Source: Lachnospiraceae bacterium KGMB03038 (GTDB lineage: Bacteria; Bacillota; Clostridia; Lachnospirales; Lachnospiraceae). Taken from it: a stretch of DNA of 64,000 bases. Location: the NCBI GenBank assembly GCA_007361935.1, contig CP041667.1:846001-910000 (forward strand). The letters run 5' to 3'. The notes below the pieces were generated by a model. It saw only the letters and a program-made list of their open reading frames with translations, searched no databases and was not told the DNA's origin. Numbering within the stretch: the stretch's first letter is position 1; each line of letters opens with the position of its first letter. Made by a program: the position numbers and the translations under genes. Shown piece after piece: positions 8,895 through 17,927 of the stretch.

Positions 8895-10307
8895 ATGGGA
8901 GGACTTTTTGGCGTAGCTTCTAAGGAAGATTGTGTATTGGAGCTTTTTTATGGAGTGGACTATCATTCTCACTTAGGAACCAGAAGAGGCGGAATGGCGA
9001 CCCACGGCGCGGAAGGGTTTAACAGGGCGATCCACAATATAGAGAATTCACCGTTCCGTACCAAGTTTGACCGGGATGTAAGCGAGATGAAGGGGAATCT
9101 GGGAATCGGCTGTATTTCAGATTTTGAGCCTCAGCCGCTTTTGATCCAGTCTCATTTGGGAAGTTTTGCGATCACTACTGTTGGAAAGATCAACAATCAG
9201 GCGGAACTTCTGGAACAGGTATATAAGGATGGACATTCTCATTTTCAGGAGATGAGCAGCGGGCAGATCAACGCTACAGAGCTGGTGGCTTCTTTGATCT
9301 GCAAGAAGGCTTCGATCGTGGAAGGAATCCAGTATGTGCAGGAGATCATAGACGGATCCATGACCTTACTCCTTATGACGAAGGATGGGCTTTACGCCGC
9401 CAGGGATCGTTACGGAAGGACCCCATTAGTGATCGGCCGCAAAGATGGAGCTTACTGTGTTTCATTTGAAAGCTTTGCCTATATCAACCTGGGCTATCAG
9501 GATTATAAAGAGCTGGGACCTGCTGAAATCGCTTTCATAACGCCGGAGGGCGTGGAAACGTTGTCAGCTCCGAGAGAAGAGATGAAGATCTGTTCTTTCC
9601 TTTGGGTGTATTATGGCTACCCTACATCGTCCTATGAAGGAGTCAACGTAGAGGAGATGCGTTATAAATGCGGAAGTATGCTGGCAAAGAGAGACGGGGA
9701 CTCTGTCCATCCGGATATTGTAGCCGGCGTGCCGGATTCTGGTGTGGCACACGCCATCGGGTATTCAAATGAGGCAGGAATCCCATATGCCAGACCCTTT
9801 ATCAAATATACGCCTACTTGGCCAAGATCGTTTATGCCGACCAACCAGAGCCAGAGGAATCTGATCGCTCGGATGAAGCTGATCCCGGTAAAAGCATTGA
9901 TCGAGAATAAGAAACTGCTGTTGATCGATGATTCTATCGTAAGGGGGACCCAGCTTAGGGAGACAACGGAATTCTTATATCAGAGCGGCGCCAAGGAGGT
10001 CCATGTGCGTCCGGCATGTCCGCCGCTGCTCTATGGCTGTAAATATCTGAATTTCTCCCGGTCGAAATCAGAACTTGATCTGATCACGAGAAGAATGATC
10101 CGGGAACGGGAAGGGGACGAGTGCTCCCAGGAGGTGCTGGAAGAATACGCAGATCCCTGCAGCTGCAGATATGCGCAGATGATCGAGGATATCCGAAAGC
10201 AGCAGAACTTCACAACGCTGCGTTATCACAGATTGGACGATTTGATCGCGTCTATTGGTCTGGAGCCGTGCAAACTGTGTACGTATTGTTTTGACGGAAA
10301 AGAATAG
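8895..10307 (+). CDS. PurF-like amidophosphoribosyltransferase homologue lacking the N-terminal catalytic Cys
   Basis: This 470-residue protein is close to the length of PurF, the first enzyme of purine synthesis. The phosphoribosyl domain is intact, with the PRPP loop LLIDDSIVRGTQ near residue 341. The cysteines expected for a Bacillus-type Fe-S cluster appear to be kept (for example CKLCTYC at the C terminus). The glutaminase half is changed: PurF needs Cys1 after removal of Met, but this protein starts MGGLFG, and the usual HRGQD region reads TRRGGM. It therefore should not hydrolyse glutamine by the normal route. The ATG at 8895 follows a GGAAG site. No purine genes are nearby. It may use ammonia or another substrate. 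Confidence 0.82.
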   Translation: MGGLFGVASKEDCVLELFYGVDYHSHLGTRRGGMATHGAEGFNRAIHNIENSPFRTKFDRDVSEMKGNLGIGCISDFEPQPLLIQSHLGSFAITTVGKINNQAELLEQVYKDGHSHFQEMSSGQINATELVASLICKKASIVEGIQYVQEIIDGSMTLLLMTKDGLYAARDRYGRTPLVIGRKDGAYCVSFESFAYINLGYQDYKELGPAEIAFITPEGVETLSAPREEMKICSFLWVYYGYPTSSYEGVNVEEMRYKCGSMLAKRDGDSVHPDIVAGVPDSGVAHAIGYSNEAGIPYARPFIKYTPTWPRSFMPTNQSQRNLIARMKLIPVKALIENKKLLLIDDSIVRGTQLRETTEFLYQSGAKEVHVRPACPPLLYGCKYLNFSRSKSELDLITRRMIREREGDECSQEVLEEYADPCSCRYAQMIEDIRKQQNFTTLRYHRLDDLIASIGLEPCKLCTYCFDGKE

Positions 10308-10318
10308 AGAAATAGGAA

Positions 10319-10362
10319 GAGGCTGTCCCGTGAGAACACAAACTCGCGTGACAGCCTTTTTT
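10319..10362. terminator. Terminator between PurF-like and GNAT genes
   Basis: A long hairpin (arms AGGCTGTC-CCGTGAG and CTCGCG-TGACAGCCT) is followed by six T on the plus strand. It ends the PurF-like transcript and may also serve the converging GNAT gene. Confidence 0.85.
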
Positions 10363-10367
10363 GGAGG

Positions 10368-10868
10368 TTATATCTGATAGGTCATGATGTAATCATCCAT
10401 TACAAATCCATGTCCAATGTCTGCTTCCTGCTGGTCGGTGATCACAAATCCTAAGTGGTCGTAGACGGCCAGGCTGTTATCGTTATGTTTGTTGCAGGTA
10501 AGCCAGATCTTCTTTAGATTCCGTTCTTTGCACAGGCCGATCAGAAAATGAAAGGCTTTTGTGGCCAGATGACGGCCCCGGAAATCCTTGTGGATATAAA
10601 GTTTGCTTAAGAAAAGGGAGTCCGCTTCCGGGTGGACGCCAGTGTAACCGGCCAGTTTCCCGCCGATGAGAAGTTGATAATACTCGTATCCATCCTGCTC
10701 TACCTGGTTTTTGAGAGCCGGGAAGGACTGGAATTTATCCACCATATATTCTACCTGCTCCAGCCCGATGATGGGAACAAAATGCTGATGCCAGATTTCC
10801 CGCGCCAGAGCGGCGATAGCCCGCAGGTCCGTGTCATTTTCTGCCTTGCGGATGTTCAAGTTATCCAT
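10368..10868 (-). CDS. GNAT-family N-acetyltransferase
   Basis: This 166-residue protein has the GNAT fold pattern: an N-terminal IRKAENDTDLRAIAALAREIW, the beta-4 region LFLSKLYIHKDFRG, the acetyl-CoA loop RGRHLATKAFHFL (Q/RxxGxG-like but divergent), and the late motif NDNSLAVYDHLGFV. It is a cytosolic acetyltransferase of unknown substrate. Start choice: an ATG at 10868 sits 8 bases after GGAG, whereas the upstream GTG at 10877 overlaps that site. It is a single gene, convergent with the PurF-like gene and divergent from the ABC operon on its right. Confidence 0.87.
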   Translation of the reverse strand: MDNLNIRKAENDTDLRAIAALAREIWHQHFVPIIGLEQVEYMVDKFQSFPALKNQVEQDGYEYYQLLIGGKLAGYTGVHPEADSLFLSKLYIHKDFRGRHLATKAFHFLIGLCKERNLKKIWLTCNKHNDNSLAVYDHLGFVITDQQEADIGHGFVMDDYIMTYQI

Positions 10869-10994
10869 GTCGATCACTCCAATTCTTTAGAATAGTTTCA
10901 CAAAATAATCATTTTTATTCTTTCATTATAAGTGATATAATGAAAAAAAACAATTTTGAAAATATTTTACCGGATAAGGCTTTGGAGGCAGAGC

Positions 10995-11699
10995 ATGGAT
11001 GGATTTGTAACACTGAAGGACGTAAAGAAGATATATCAGATGGGCGAGGTTCAGATCATGGCCGCGGCAGGGATTGATTTCCAGATTCAGAAAGGCGAGT
11101 TCGCGGTAGTGGTAGGGCCAAGCGGCGCTGGAAAGACTACGGTGCTCAATATCCTGGGCGGAATGGATACGGCCACTTCCGGACAGGTGCTGGTGGATGG
11201 GGAAGATATAGCCGCCTATTCTCAAAGAAGGCTGACGGCTTACCGGCGGGACGATATCGGGTTCGTCTTTCAGTTTTACAATCTGATTCCCAATCTTACC
11301 GCATTAGAAAATGTTGAGCTGGCGCTTCAGATCTGTAAAGACCCGATGGATGCCAGGACCGTTATGGAAGAAGTCGGACTTGGAGAACGAGTGGACAACT
11401 TTCCAGCACAGCTCTCCGGCGGAGAGCAGCAAAGAGTATCGATCGCCCGCGCGCTGGCGAAAAATCCCAAGCTGCTCCTGTGCGATGAGCCTACAGGAGC
11501 TCTGGATTATAATACGGGGAAATCTATCCTGAAGCTTTTGCAGGATACGTGCAGAAATAAAGGGATGACGGTGATTCTGATCACCCACAATTCGGCCATT
11601 GCGCCAATGGCGGACCGGGTGATCAAAATTAAAAACGGAATGGTTTCCCGTATCATTGAGAATAAAGACCCTGTTCCGGTGGAGACAATAGAGTGGTAG
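10995..11699 (+). CDS. MacB/LolD-type ABC transporter ATPase
   Basis: This 234-residue ATPase of the FtsE/LolD/MacB class contains Walker A GPSGAGKTT, the Q-loop VFQFYNLIPNLTALENVELA, signature LSGGEQQR, Walker B LLLCDEPTGALD and the switch histidine in LITHN. This class works with FtsX-type permeases in mechanotransmission or peptide export rather than classical import. The ATG at 10995 is preceded by GGAGG. The next gene, 9 bases downstream, encodes a matching permease, so they form one operon. Confidence 0.92.
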   Translation: MDGFVTLKDVKKIYQMGEVQIMAAAGIDFQIQKGEFAVVVGPSGAGKTTVLNILGGMDTATSGQVLVDGEDIAAYSQRRLTAYRRDDIGFVFQFYNLIPNLTALENVELALQICKDPMDARTVMEEVGLGERVDNFPAQLSGGEQQRVSIARALAKNPKLLLCDEPTGALDYNTGKSILKLLQDTCRNKGMTVILITHNSAIAPMADRVIKIKNGMVSRIIENKDPVPVETIEW

Positions 11700-11708
11700 G
11701 AGAAAGCA

Positions 11709-14700
11709 ATGGGCACAAAGGCGACGAGGAAAGATTTTTATAGAGAGATACGAAAAAGCCCAGGGCGTTTTCTGTCCATTTTGTTTATCGTGGCTCTTGG
11801 CGTGGCCTTTTTTTCTGGAATCCGTTCCTCTGAGCCGGATATGAGGGTCACCGGAGATGCTTATTATGATGAAACGAACTTGATGGATATCCAGGTGATG
11901 AGCAGTTATGGTATTACTAAAGAGGATATCCAGGCTTTGAAAGAAGTGGAAGGTGTTCTGGATGTGGAAGGCGCCTACAGCGGGGATTTCTTAAGTACGC
12001 TGGATGACGAGCAGACGGTGCTCCATGTCATGTCCCTGCCTAAGAAGATGAATGAAGTGGCGGTCAGCGAGGGGCGTATGCCGGAAGCCGCCGATGAATG
12101 TCTGGTAGATAATGCTCTGGGATATGAGATCGGAGATAAGATCACATTAGAATCCGGCACAGAGGATCCGGTAGGAGATACACTGGCCGCGGATACATAT
12201 ACGGTGGTGGGCAAAGGGAGCACTCCGCGCTATATTTCCTTCCAGCGGGGCAGTACCACCATCGGGACAGGAAGCCTGGACGGTTTTCTTGTGGTGCCGG
12301 AATCGGCTTTTGTGACGGACGTTTACACAGAAGCCTGTATCCAGGTGGAAGGCGCTAAAAAACTGATGGCGTACAGCGAGGATTATGATCAGCTTATAGA
12401 AGAAGTCATAGGACGAGTGGAGGATATTACCGGAGAACGGGGAGAGATCCGCAGACAAGAGCTGATCGATGAAGCGGACGAAGAATTAGACGATGCCAGG
12501 GAAGAGCTGGAGAAGGGAAGGCAAGAAGCCCAGGATGAGCTGGATGCGGCCTGGACGGCTATTGAGGATGGAGAGAAACAACTGACTGACGCCAAAGCTC
12601 AGATCCAGGAAGGAAAAGACCAGATCGCATCCGCCAAGGAGACGCTGGATTCCAAGCAGAAGGAATTAGACAGCGGCCTGGCGGAATACCAGGATGGAAA
12701 GAAGAAGCTGGATCAGGGGCAGGAGGCTTATGAGCAGAGGCTGGCGGAATTTGAGGAACAAAAGGCGGCGGCCGCTGAAAAGATCCAGTCCGGACGGGAG
12801 GAAATGGAAAAACTCCAGTCCCAGATCAAGGCGGATCAAGGAACTTATGAAGAGCTGCAGAAACAGATCCAGGCACTGAAAGAACAGATCCAAGAAGCGG
12901 AAGAGCAGGGCGGCGATCCGACAGAATTGGAAAAACAACTGGAGCAGGCGGAAACAAACGCAGGTCTTTTGGAACAAAAGATCGCGGGCGAGCAAAAGGC
13001 TTACCAGGAAGGCACGGCCCAGCTTGACGCCTATCAGAAGCAGATCGACGATGGGCAGGCGCAATTAGATCAGACGAAAGCCCAGTTGGATGCCAGCAGG
13101 GAAGCGCTGAGCGAGGCATATGCCCAGATCAAGAGCGGACAAGACCAGATCGATGCGGGATGGGAAGAACTAAACAGCCAGGAACAGCAGCTTCTCACCG
13201 GAGAACAGGAGATCCAGGAGAATGAGAAACAGTTAGAGGAAGCGAAGGAAGAATACCAGCAAGGAAAAAAGGACGCGGAACAAGAGATCGCCGACGGAGA
13301 ACAAGAGATCCAGGAGGCAGAACAAGAGATTCAGGATCTGGAAGCCCCCAAGTGGTATGTGTATGACAGGAGCAATCTGCCGGAGTATGACGGATATGGA
13401 GAGAACGCGGATCGGATGCGGGCTATCGGTCAGGTGTTCCCCGTGATCTTCTTCCTGGTAGCGGCGCTGATCAGTCTGACAAGCATGACCCGGATGGTAG
13501 AAGAACAGAGGATCGAGATCGGCACTATGAAGGCGCTGGGATATGATCGGTTCACCATTGCCTCTAAATATCTGGGGTATGCGCTGCTGGCAACGGCGGG
13601 AGGAAGCGTGATCGGCGTTCTGATCGGGGAAAAGATCCTGCCGTACATTATTATCTACGCTTACGGGATCATGTATCAGAATCTGCCGGAGATCCTGGTA
13701 CCTTACCAGTGGAGCTACGCTGCAATGGCTTCCGCGGCGGCGGTGGCATGCACGATGGCGGCCACGCTTCTGGCCTGCTATAAAGAACTGGGAGCCCAGC
13801 CGGCAGTGCTGATGCGTCCGCCCACGCCTAAGAAGGGACAGCGGGTTTTGCTGGAACGGGTGAAGATCATATGGAACCATCTGAACTTTAACTGGAAGTC
13901 CACGGTCCGCAACCTGGTGCGGTATAAGAAGCGGCTTTTCATGACGGTATTTGGAATCGGCGGCTGTATGGCTTTAATGCTGGTCGGATTCGGGCTGAGA
14001 GATTCTATTTTTGAGATTGCTGATCTGCAATATGGGGAACTGCAATTTTATGACGGAAGCATTTATCCGGAAGATGGGCTGACAGAGGAAGAAAGTCAGC
14101 GGCTGAAAGATTTCCTGGAACAGGATGAAGACATCGAGCGGTTTATGGATGTAAATATGATGAATATGACTCTGGAGAACGGGCAGGAGTCCCATGACGC
14201 CTATCTGTGCGTGCTCAGCGATCCGGACAGAATCAATGAGTTCCTGTGCTTCCGGGACCGGAAGAGCCATGAGACATATGAGCTGACTGACGATGGAGTT
14301 ATCATCAGTGAGAAGACGGCGAATCTTTTGGGAGTCGAAAAAGGAGATACCGTGGTGATCCGTGGTGAAGAGAAGGGAAATAAAGAGGTAAAGATCGCCC
14401 AGGTCTGCGAGAACTATATGGGCCATTATCTCTATCTTACCGCGGGCTATTATGAAAAGATATATGGAGATGAACCGGAGTATAACGCAATTTTCTTCCA
14501 AGTTCCAGAATCTTACTCTATAGAGGAGCTGGAAGATGCAGGCCAGGAAATCTTGGAACAGGATGAAGTCTTGAGCGTCAGCTATACCCATGATATCCGT
14601 TCTCAGCTGGATGATATGCTGGCCAGTTTGAACCTGGTGATCGTGGTATTGATCATTTCAGCCGGAATGCTGGCGTTTGTGGTGCTCTATAACTTGAATA

Positions 14701-15029
14701 ATATCAGCATCACAGAGCGGCAGAGAGAACTGGCCACCCTGAAAGTACTGGGGTTCTACAATCCGGAAGTGGCAATGTATGTATACCGGGAGAATATCAT
14801 CCTGACATTCCTGGGCGCTGCTTTCGGCGTGATCCTGGGACGGATCCTTCATTTGTTTATCATTCAGACCGTAGAAGTGGATTCGGCTATGTTTGGAAGA
14901 AACGTTCATTTTACCAGCTATCTCTACAGCCTTTTGTTTACTCTGCTTTTCACGGCGCTGGTGAACCTGGTCATGTATTTTAAACTGAAGAGGATCAATA
15001 TGGTCGAATCATTGAAAAGTATTGAGTAA
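11709..15029 (+). CDS. Giant FtsX-type ABC permease with extracellular coiled coil
   Basis: This 1106-residue membrane protein has an N-terminal span (about residues 18-38) and an external domain. A very long Gln/Glu/Lys-rich coiled coil follows, from about residue 245 to 555. Two FtsX-type membrane blocks come next: one near 575-700 with SMTRMVEEQRIEIGTMKALG and one near 970-1100 with ITERQRELATLKVLGF. The coiled coil resembles that of membrane-fusion or amidase-activating partners but is built into the permease. Its partner is the ATPase just upstream. The family is linked to envelope remodelling or peptide handling. The substrate is unknown. Confidence 0.88.
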   Translation: MGTKATRKDFYREIRKSPGRFLSILFIVALGVAFFSGIRSSEPDMRVTGDAYYDETNLMDIQVMSSYGITKEDIQALKEVEGVLDVEGAYSGDFLSTLDDEQTVLHVMSLPKKMNEVAVSEGRMPEAADECLVDNALGYEIGDKITLESGTEDPVGDTLAADTYTVVGKGSTPRYISFQRGSTTIGTGSLDGFLVVPESAFVTDVYTEACIQVEGAKKLMAYSEDYDQLIEEVIGRVEDITGERGEIRRQELIDEADEELDDAREELEKGRQEAQDELDAAWTAIEDGEKQLTDAKAQIQEGKDQIASAKETLDSKQKELDSGLAEYQDGKKKLDQGQEAYEQRLAEFEEQKAAAAEKIQSGREEMEKLQSQIKADQGTYEELQKQIQALKEQIQEAEEQGGDPTELEKQLEQAETNAGLLEQKIAGEQKAYQEGTAQLDAYQKQIDDGQAQLDQTKAQLDASREALSEAYAQIKSGQDQIDAGWEELNSQEQQLLTGEQEIQENEKQLEEAKEEYQQGKKDAEQEIADGEQEIQEAEQEIQDLEAPKWYVYDRSNLPEYDGYGENADRMRAIGQVFPVIFFLVAALISLTSMTRMVEEQRIEIGTMKALGYDRFTIASKYLGYALLATAGGSVIGVLIGEKILPYIIIYAYGIMYQNLPEILVPYQWSYAAMASAAAVACTMAATLLACYKELGAQPAVLMRPPTPKKGQRVLLERVKIIWNHLNFNWKSTVRNLVRYKKRLFMTVFGIGGCMALMLVGFGLRDSIFEIADLQYGELQFYDGSIYPEDGLTEEESQRLKDFLEQDEDIERFMDVNMMNMTLENGQESHDAYLCVLSDPDRINEFLCFRDRKSHETYELTDDGVIISEKTANLLGVEKGDTVVIRGEEKGNKEVKIAQVCENYMGHYLYLTAGYYEKIYGDEPEYNAIFFQVPESYSIEELEDAGQEILEQDEVLSVSYTHDIRSQLDDMLASLNLVIVVLIISAGMLAFVVLYNLNNISITERQRELATLKVLGFYNPEVAMYVYRENIILTFLGAAFGVILGRILHLFIIQTVEVDSAMFGRNVHFTSYLYSLLFTLLFTALVNLVMYFKLKRINMVESLKSIE

Positions 15030-15043
15030 AGGAATGATTTTTG

Positions 15044-15070
15044 TTAGCACTCTTTTTGAAAGAGTGCTAA
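15044..15070. promoter_or_regulatory. CIRCE operator (HrcA site) upstream of htpG
   Basis: A perfect CIRCE element: TTAGCACTC (15044-15052), 9-base spacer, GAGTGCTAA (15062-15070). HrcA binds this inverted repeat to repress class I heat-shock genes. The hairpin followed by six T may double as the terminator of the preceding permease gene. Confidence 0.95.
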
Positions 15071-15077
15071 TTTTTTG

Positions 15078-15106
15078 TTGACTTTTATTTTTAGGAGTAT
15101 TATCAT
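15078..15106 (+). promoter_or_regulatory. htpG promoter
   Basis: TTGACT (15078-15083) and TATCAT (15101-15106) are 17 bp apart. The CIRCE element ends only 7 bp upstream of the -35 box. Confidence 0.75.
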
Positions 15107-15164
15107 AACAATTAGGGTATCCGAAAGGATTATATTTAGAAAAAATAAATTAGGAGTGATAGAA

Positions 15165-17219
15165 ATGGCAGTGAAAAAAGGTAATTTGTCCATTAGCAGT
15201 GAAAATATTTTCCCCATTATAAAGAAATGGGTATATTCAGATCATGATATATTTGTCCGTGAAATGATATCCAATGGCTGTGACGCCATCACAAAACTGA
15301 AGAAGCTGGATGTGATGGGAGAATATCAGCTTCCTGACGATTATAAGCCGGCGATCCAGGTAGTGGTAAATCCAGAAGAGAAGACCCTGAAATTCATTGA
15401 TAACGGAATCGGAATGACGGCAGACGAGGTAGAGGAATATATTACGCAGATCGCGTTTTCCGGCGCCACGGAATTCTTGGAGAAGTATAAGGATAAGACA
15501 ACCGAAGACGATATGATCGGCCACTTTGGATTGGGATTCTATTCTGCCTTTATGGTGGCAGATGAGGTGCATATTGATACCCTTTCCTATAAGGACGGAT
15601 CGAAAGCTGTCCACTGGGTAAGCACCGGAGGCACAGAATATGAGATGGAAGATGGGGATAAAGAAAGCGTTGGAAGTGAGATCACACTGTATTTGAACGA
15701 AGACAGCCTGGAATTTGCCAACGAGTATCGGATGCGCGAGGTGATCGAGAAATACTGTTCCTTTATGCCGGTGGAGATCTTCCTTTCCAAGGCCAACGCG
15801 GAACCGGAATACGAGACTATCGATGAGGCGGATCTGAAAGAGGATGATGTGGTCATTGAACATATCCACGAAGACGCTAAGATGGAAGAAAAGGAGAATA
15901 AAAACGGCGAGAAAGAGATGGTAGAGACGGAGCCTGCCAAGGAGAAGGTGAAGATCCAGAAACGGCCGGTCTCCTTAAGCGATATCCATCCGCTGTGGAC
16001 CAAACATCCAAATGAATGTTCCGATGAAGATTATCTGGAATTCTACCGGAAAGTTTTCCTGGATTATAAAGAGCCTTTATTCTGGATCCACCTGAATATG
16101 GATTATCCTTTCAACCTGAAAGGAATCCTGTATTTCCCAAGGATCAACACCGAGTATGATTCTATTGAGGGGACGATCAAACTGTACAATAATCAGGTGT
16201 TCATCGCCGATAATATCAAAGAGGTGATCCCGGAATTCCTGATGGTATTAAAAGGCGTCATCGACTGCCCGGACCTTCCGCTGAATGTATCCAGAAGCGC
16301 GCTGCAAAATGATGGGTTCGTGAACAAGATCGCGGATTATATTTCTAAGAAAGTAGCGGACAAACTTTCCGGCATGTGCAGGACGAAGCGGGAAGACTAC
16401 GAGAAATACTGGGATGATATCAGCCCATTTATCAAATTTGGCTGCCTGAAGGACGAGAAATTCTGTGATAAGATGAAGGATTCTGTCCTGTTCAAGAATC
16501 TGGATCACAAATATCTGACTTTGAAAGACTGCATCGCAGAAAACGGCGGCGAGGTGGTGGAGCCAAATGATAAGCAAGAAGAAAATGACAGCGAAGATGA
16601 AAATAAGGTAGAAGAGATCAAGACGACCATCTATTATGTGACAGATGAGATCCAGCAGAGCCAGTACATCAACCTGTTTAAGAGTCAGGGAAAGGATGCG
16701 GTGATCCTGGGGCACAATATTGATTCCCCATTTATCACCCAGTTAGAGCAGAGGAATCCCACGATCCGGTTCCAGAGGATCGACGCGGACGTGAATGAAG
16801 ATATCCGGGAAGAAGTGGCGGAAGACGAGAAAGAAGAATTTAAGAAGACGTCTGACAGTCTGATCGAAATTTTCCGCAAAGAGCTGGAGAATGATAAATT
16901 AGACGTGAAGATCGAGAAGCTCAAAGACGACAGCGTAGCGGCCATGATGACCTTGTCAGAGCAGAACCGCCGAATGCAGGAAATGATGAAGATGTACGGA
17001 ATGTCAGGCGTGGACATGGGCGGAGAGACTACATTGATCTTAAATGCGAACCATCCGCTGGTACAGTATGTGGTAGACCACAAAGACGGCGAAAACACCA
17101 ATTTGATCTGCCATCAGCTCTATGATCTTGCGCTGCTGGCCCATAAGCCGCTGAATCCGGATGAGATGACGGCGTTTGTAAAGAGAAGCAATGAGATCAT
17201 GCTGCTTTTGACGAAATAG
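15165..17219 (+). CDS. htpG: Molecular chaperone HtpG (Hsp90)
   Basis: This 684-residue cytosolic ATP-dependent chaperone has a GHKL ATPase domain with REMISNGCDAITKL, DNGIGM and GHFGLGFYSAFMVAD motifs. A charged linker of about 45 residues (EDAKMEEKENKNGEKEM region) follows, then the middle domain with the LNVSRSALQ motif and a C-terminal dimerisation domain. The linker is longer than in most bacterial HtpG proteins. The ATG at 15165 follows TAGGAGTG. Control by HrcA through the CIRCE site just upstream is likely; in Bacillus subtilis htpG is not a CIRCE gene, so the wiring differs here. Confidence 0.97.
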   Translation: MAVKKGNLSISSENIFPIIKKWVYSDHDIFVREMISNGCDAITKLKKLDVMGEYQLPDDYKPAIQVVVNPEEKTLKFIDNGIGMTADEVEEYITQIAFSGATEFLEKYKDKTTEDDMIGHFGLGFYSAFMVADEVHIDTLSYKDGSKAVHWVSTGGTEYEMEDGDKESVGSEITLYLNEDSLEFANEYRMREVIEKYCSFMPVEIFLSKANAEPEYETIDEADLKEDDVVIEHIHEDAKMEEKENKNGEKEMVETEPAKEKVKIQKRPVSLSDIHPLWTKHPNECSDEDYLEFYRKVFLDYKEPLFWIHLNMDYPFNLKGILYFPRINTEYDSIEGTIKLYNNQVFIADNIKEVIPEFLMVLKGVIDCPDLPLNVSRSALQNDGFVNKIADYISKKVADKLSGMCRTKREDYEKYWDDISPFIKFGCLKDEKFCDKMKDSVLFKNLDHKYLTLKDCIAENGGEVVEPNDKQEENDSEDENKVEEIKTTIYYVTDEIQQSQYINLFKSQGKDAVILGHNIDSPFITQLEQRNPTIRFQRIDADVNEDIREEVAEDEKEEFKKTSDSLIEIFRKELENDKLDVKIEKLKDDSVAAMMTLSEQNRRMQEMMKMYGMSGVDMGGETTLILNANHPLVQYVVDHKDGENTNLICHQLYDLALLAHKPLNPDEMTAFVKRSNEIMLLLTK

Positions 17220-17227
17220 TATTAATT

Positions 17228-17262
17228 GGGGACGTAGTATTTTGCAAAAATACTACGTCCCC
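17228..17262. repeat. Perfect 35-base palindromic hairpin after htpG
   Basis: Two 16-bp arms (GGGGACGTAGTATTTT and its complement) enclose GCA. It lies between convergent genes and may act as a bidirectional terminator, though no T run follows. Such perfect G4/C4-capped palindromes can also be dispersed intergenic repeats. Confidence 0.75.
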
Positions 17263-17275
17263 GTTCACATTTTGT

Positions 17276-17743
17276 TCATATTTTCCAACTCTTCAGAAAC
17301 TCTTCCACGTATTCATCCCATTGGCGCTCTAAAGATTTGTCCAGCGAGAAAGAATGGAGCGAGATTCCTGTCACGCATTGCAGCGCGCTTCCATCGTACT
17401 GGAAATTCAGGTATAATCCCTGGATTTCTTCCGGGCGGAAGGATGTGATCTGATATTGGGAAAGGAAAGCGGGGAAACACTCCGGCGCCAGTGATAATAC
17501 GATCTTAAATTCCAAAGGCGTCCGCTTTCCGCGGATCAGTTCCAGACAGTAGCCGCGTACGTCTTTCCAATGGGAGTAGCTGTACGCGGGCGGTTCGTCA
17601 AAGAATTCCCTGCGGAGAAAACCATCTATGGCAAATCTATTAAAGGTAGTGATCTCGCCCTCGATGAATGAGAAGGAATCGAAGGTTTCTTTGAGAAGAA
17701 GATGATTCATAGTGTCCTTTGCGGAAAGCTGAAATACGTTCAT
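17276..17743 (-). CDS. DUF5721-like hypothetical protein
   Basis: This 155-residue soluble protein starts MNVFQLSAKDTMNHLLLKETFDSF and resembles DUF5721 proteins that are widespread in Lachnospiraceae. Visible segments include FIEGEITTFNRFAIDGFLR and YSHWKDVRGYCLELIRGKRTPLEFKIVL. AGGAGTTTT precedes the ATG. There is no signal peptide or known catalytic motif. It is a single gene convergent with htpG. The function is unknown. Confidence 0.78.
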   Translation of the reverse strand: MNVFQLSAKDTMNHLLLKETFDSFSFIEGEITTFNRFAIDGFLRREFFDEPPAYSYSHWKDVRGYCLELIRGKRTPLEFKIVLSLAPECFPAFLSQYQITSFRPEEIQGLYLNFQYDGSALQCVTGISLHSFSLDKSLERQWDEYVEEFLKSWKI

Positions 17744-17927
17744 TCTGGTAAAACTCCTTTGTGCTTTGTAAGACAGTATAGCATAGTTTTGGATATGGTG
17801 GAGAAAAAGTGCGAATGGAACGGGGGAATTTTAATAGTTGCGTAATAAAAAATTAATAAAAATGTAACATGATATATATATGCTAAGACAGAATGTCGTA
17901 TTTTATCGTATTTTGGAGTATTGTATC

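Noticed and set aside
12480..13350. DNA-level tandem repeat in the permease gene
   Set aside because: The repetition is amino-acid composition bias of a coiled coil, not a true nucleotide repeat.
12147..13880. Several long minus-strand frames opposite the giant permease
   Set aside because: They mirror the repetitive Glu/Gln coiled-coil codons of the plus-strand gene and have no ribosome sites.
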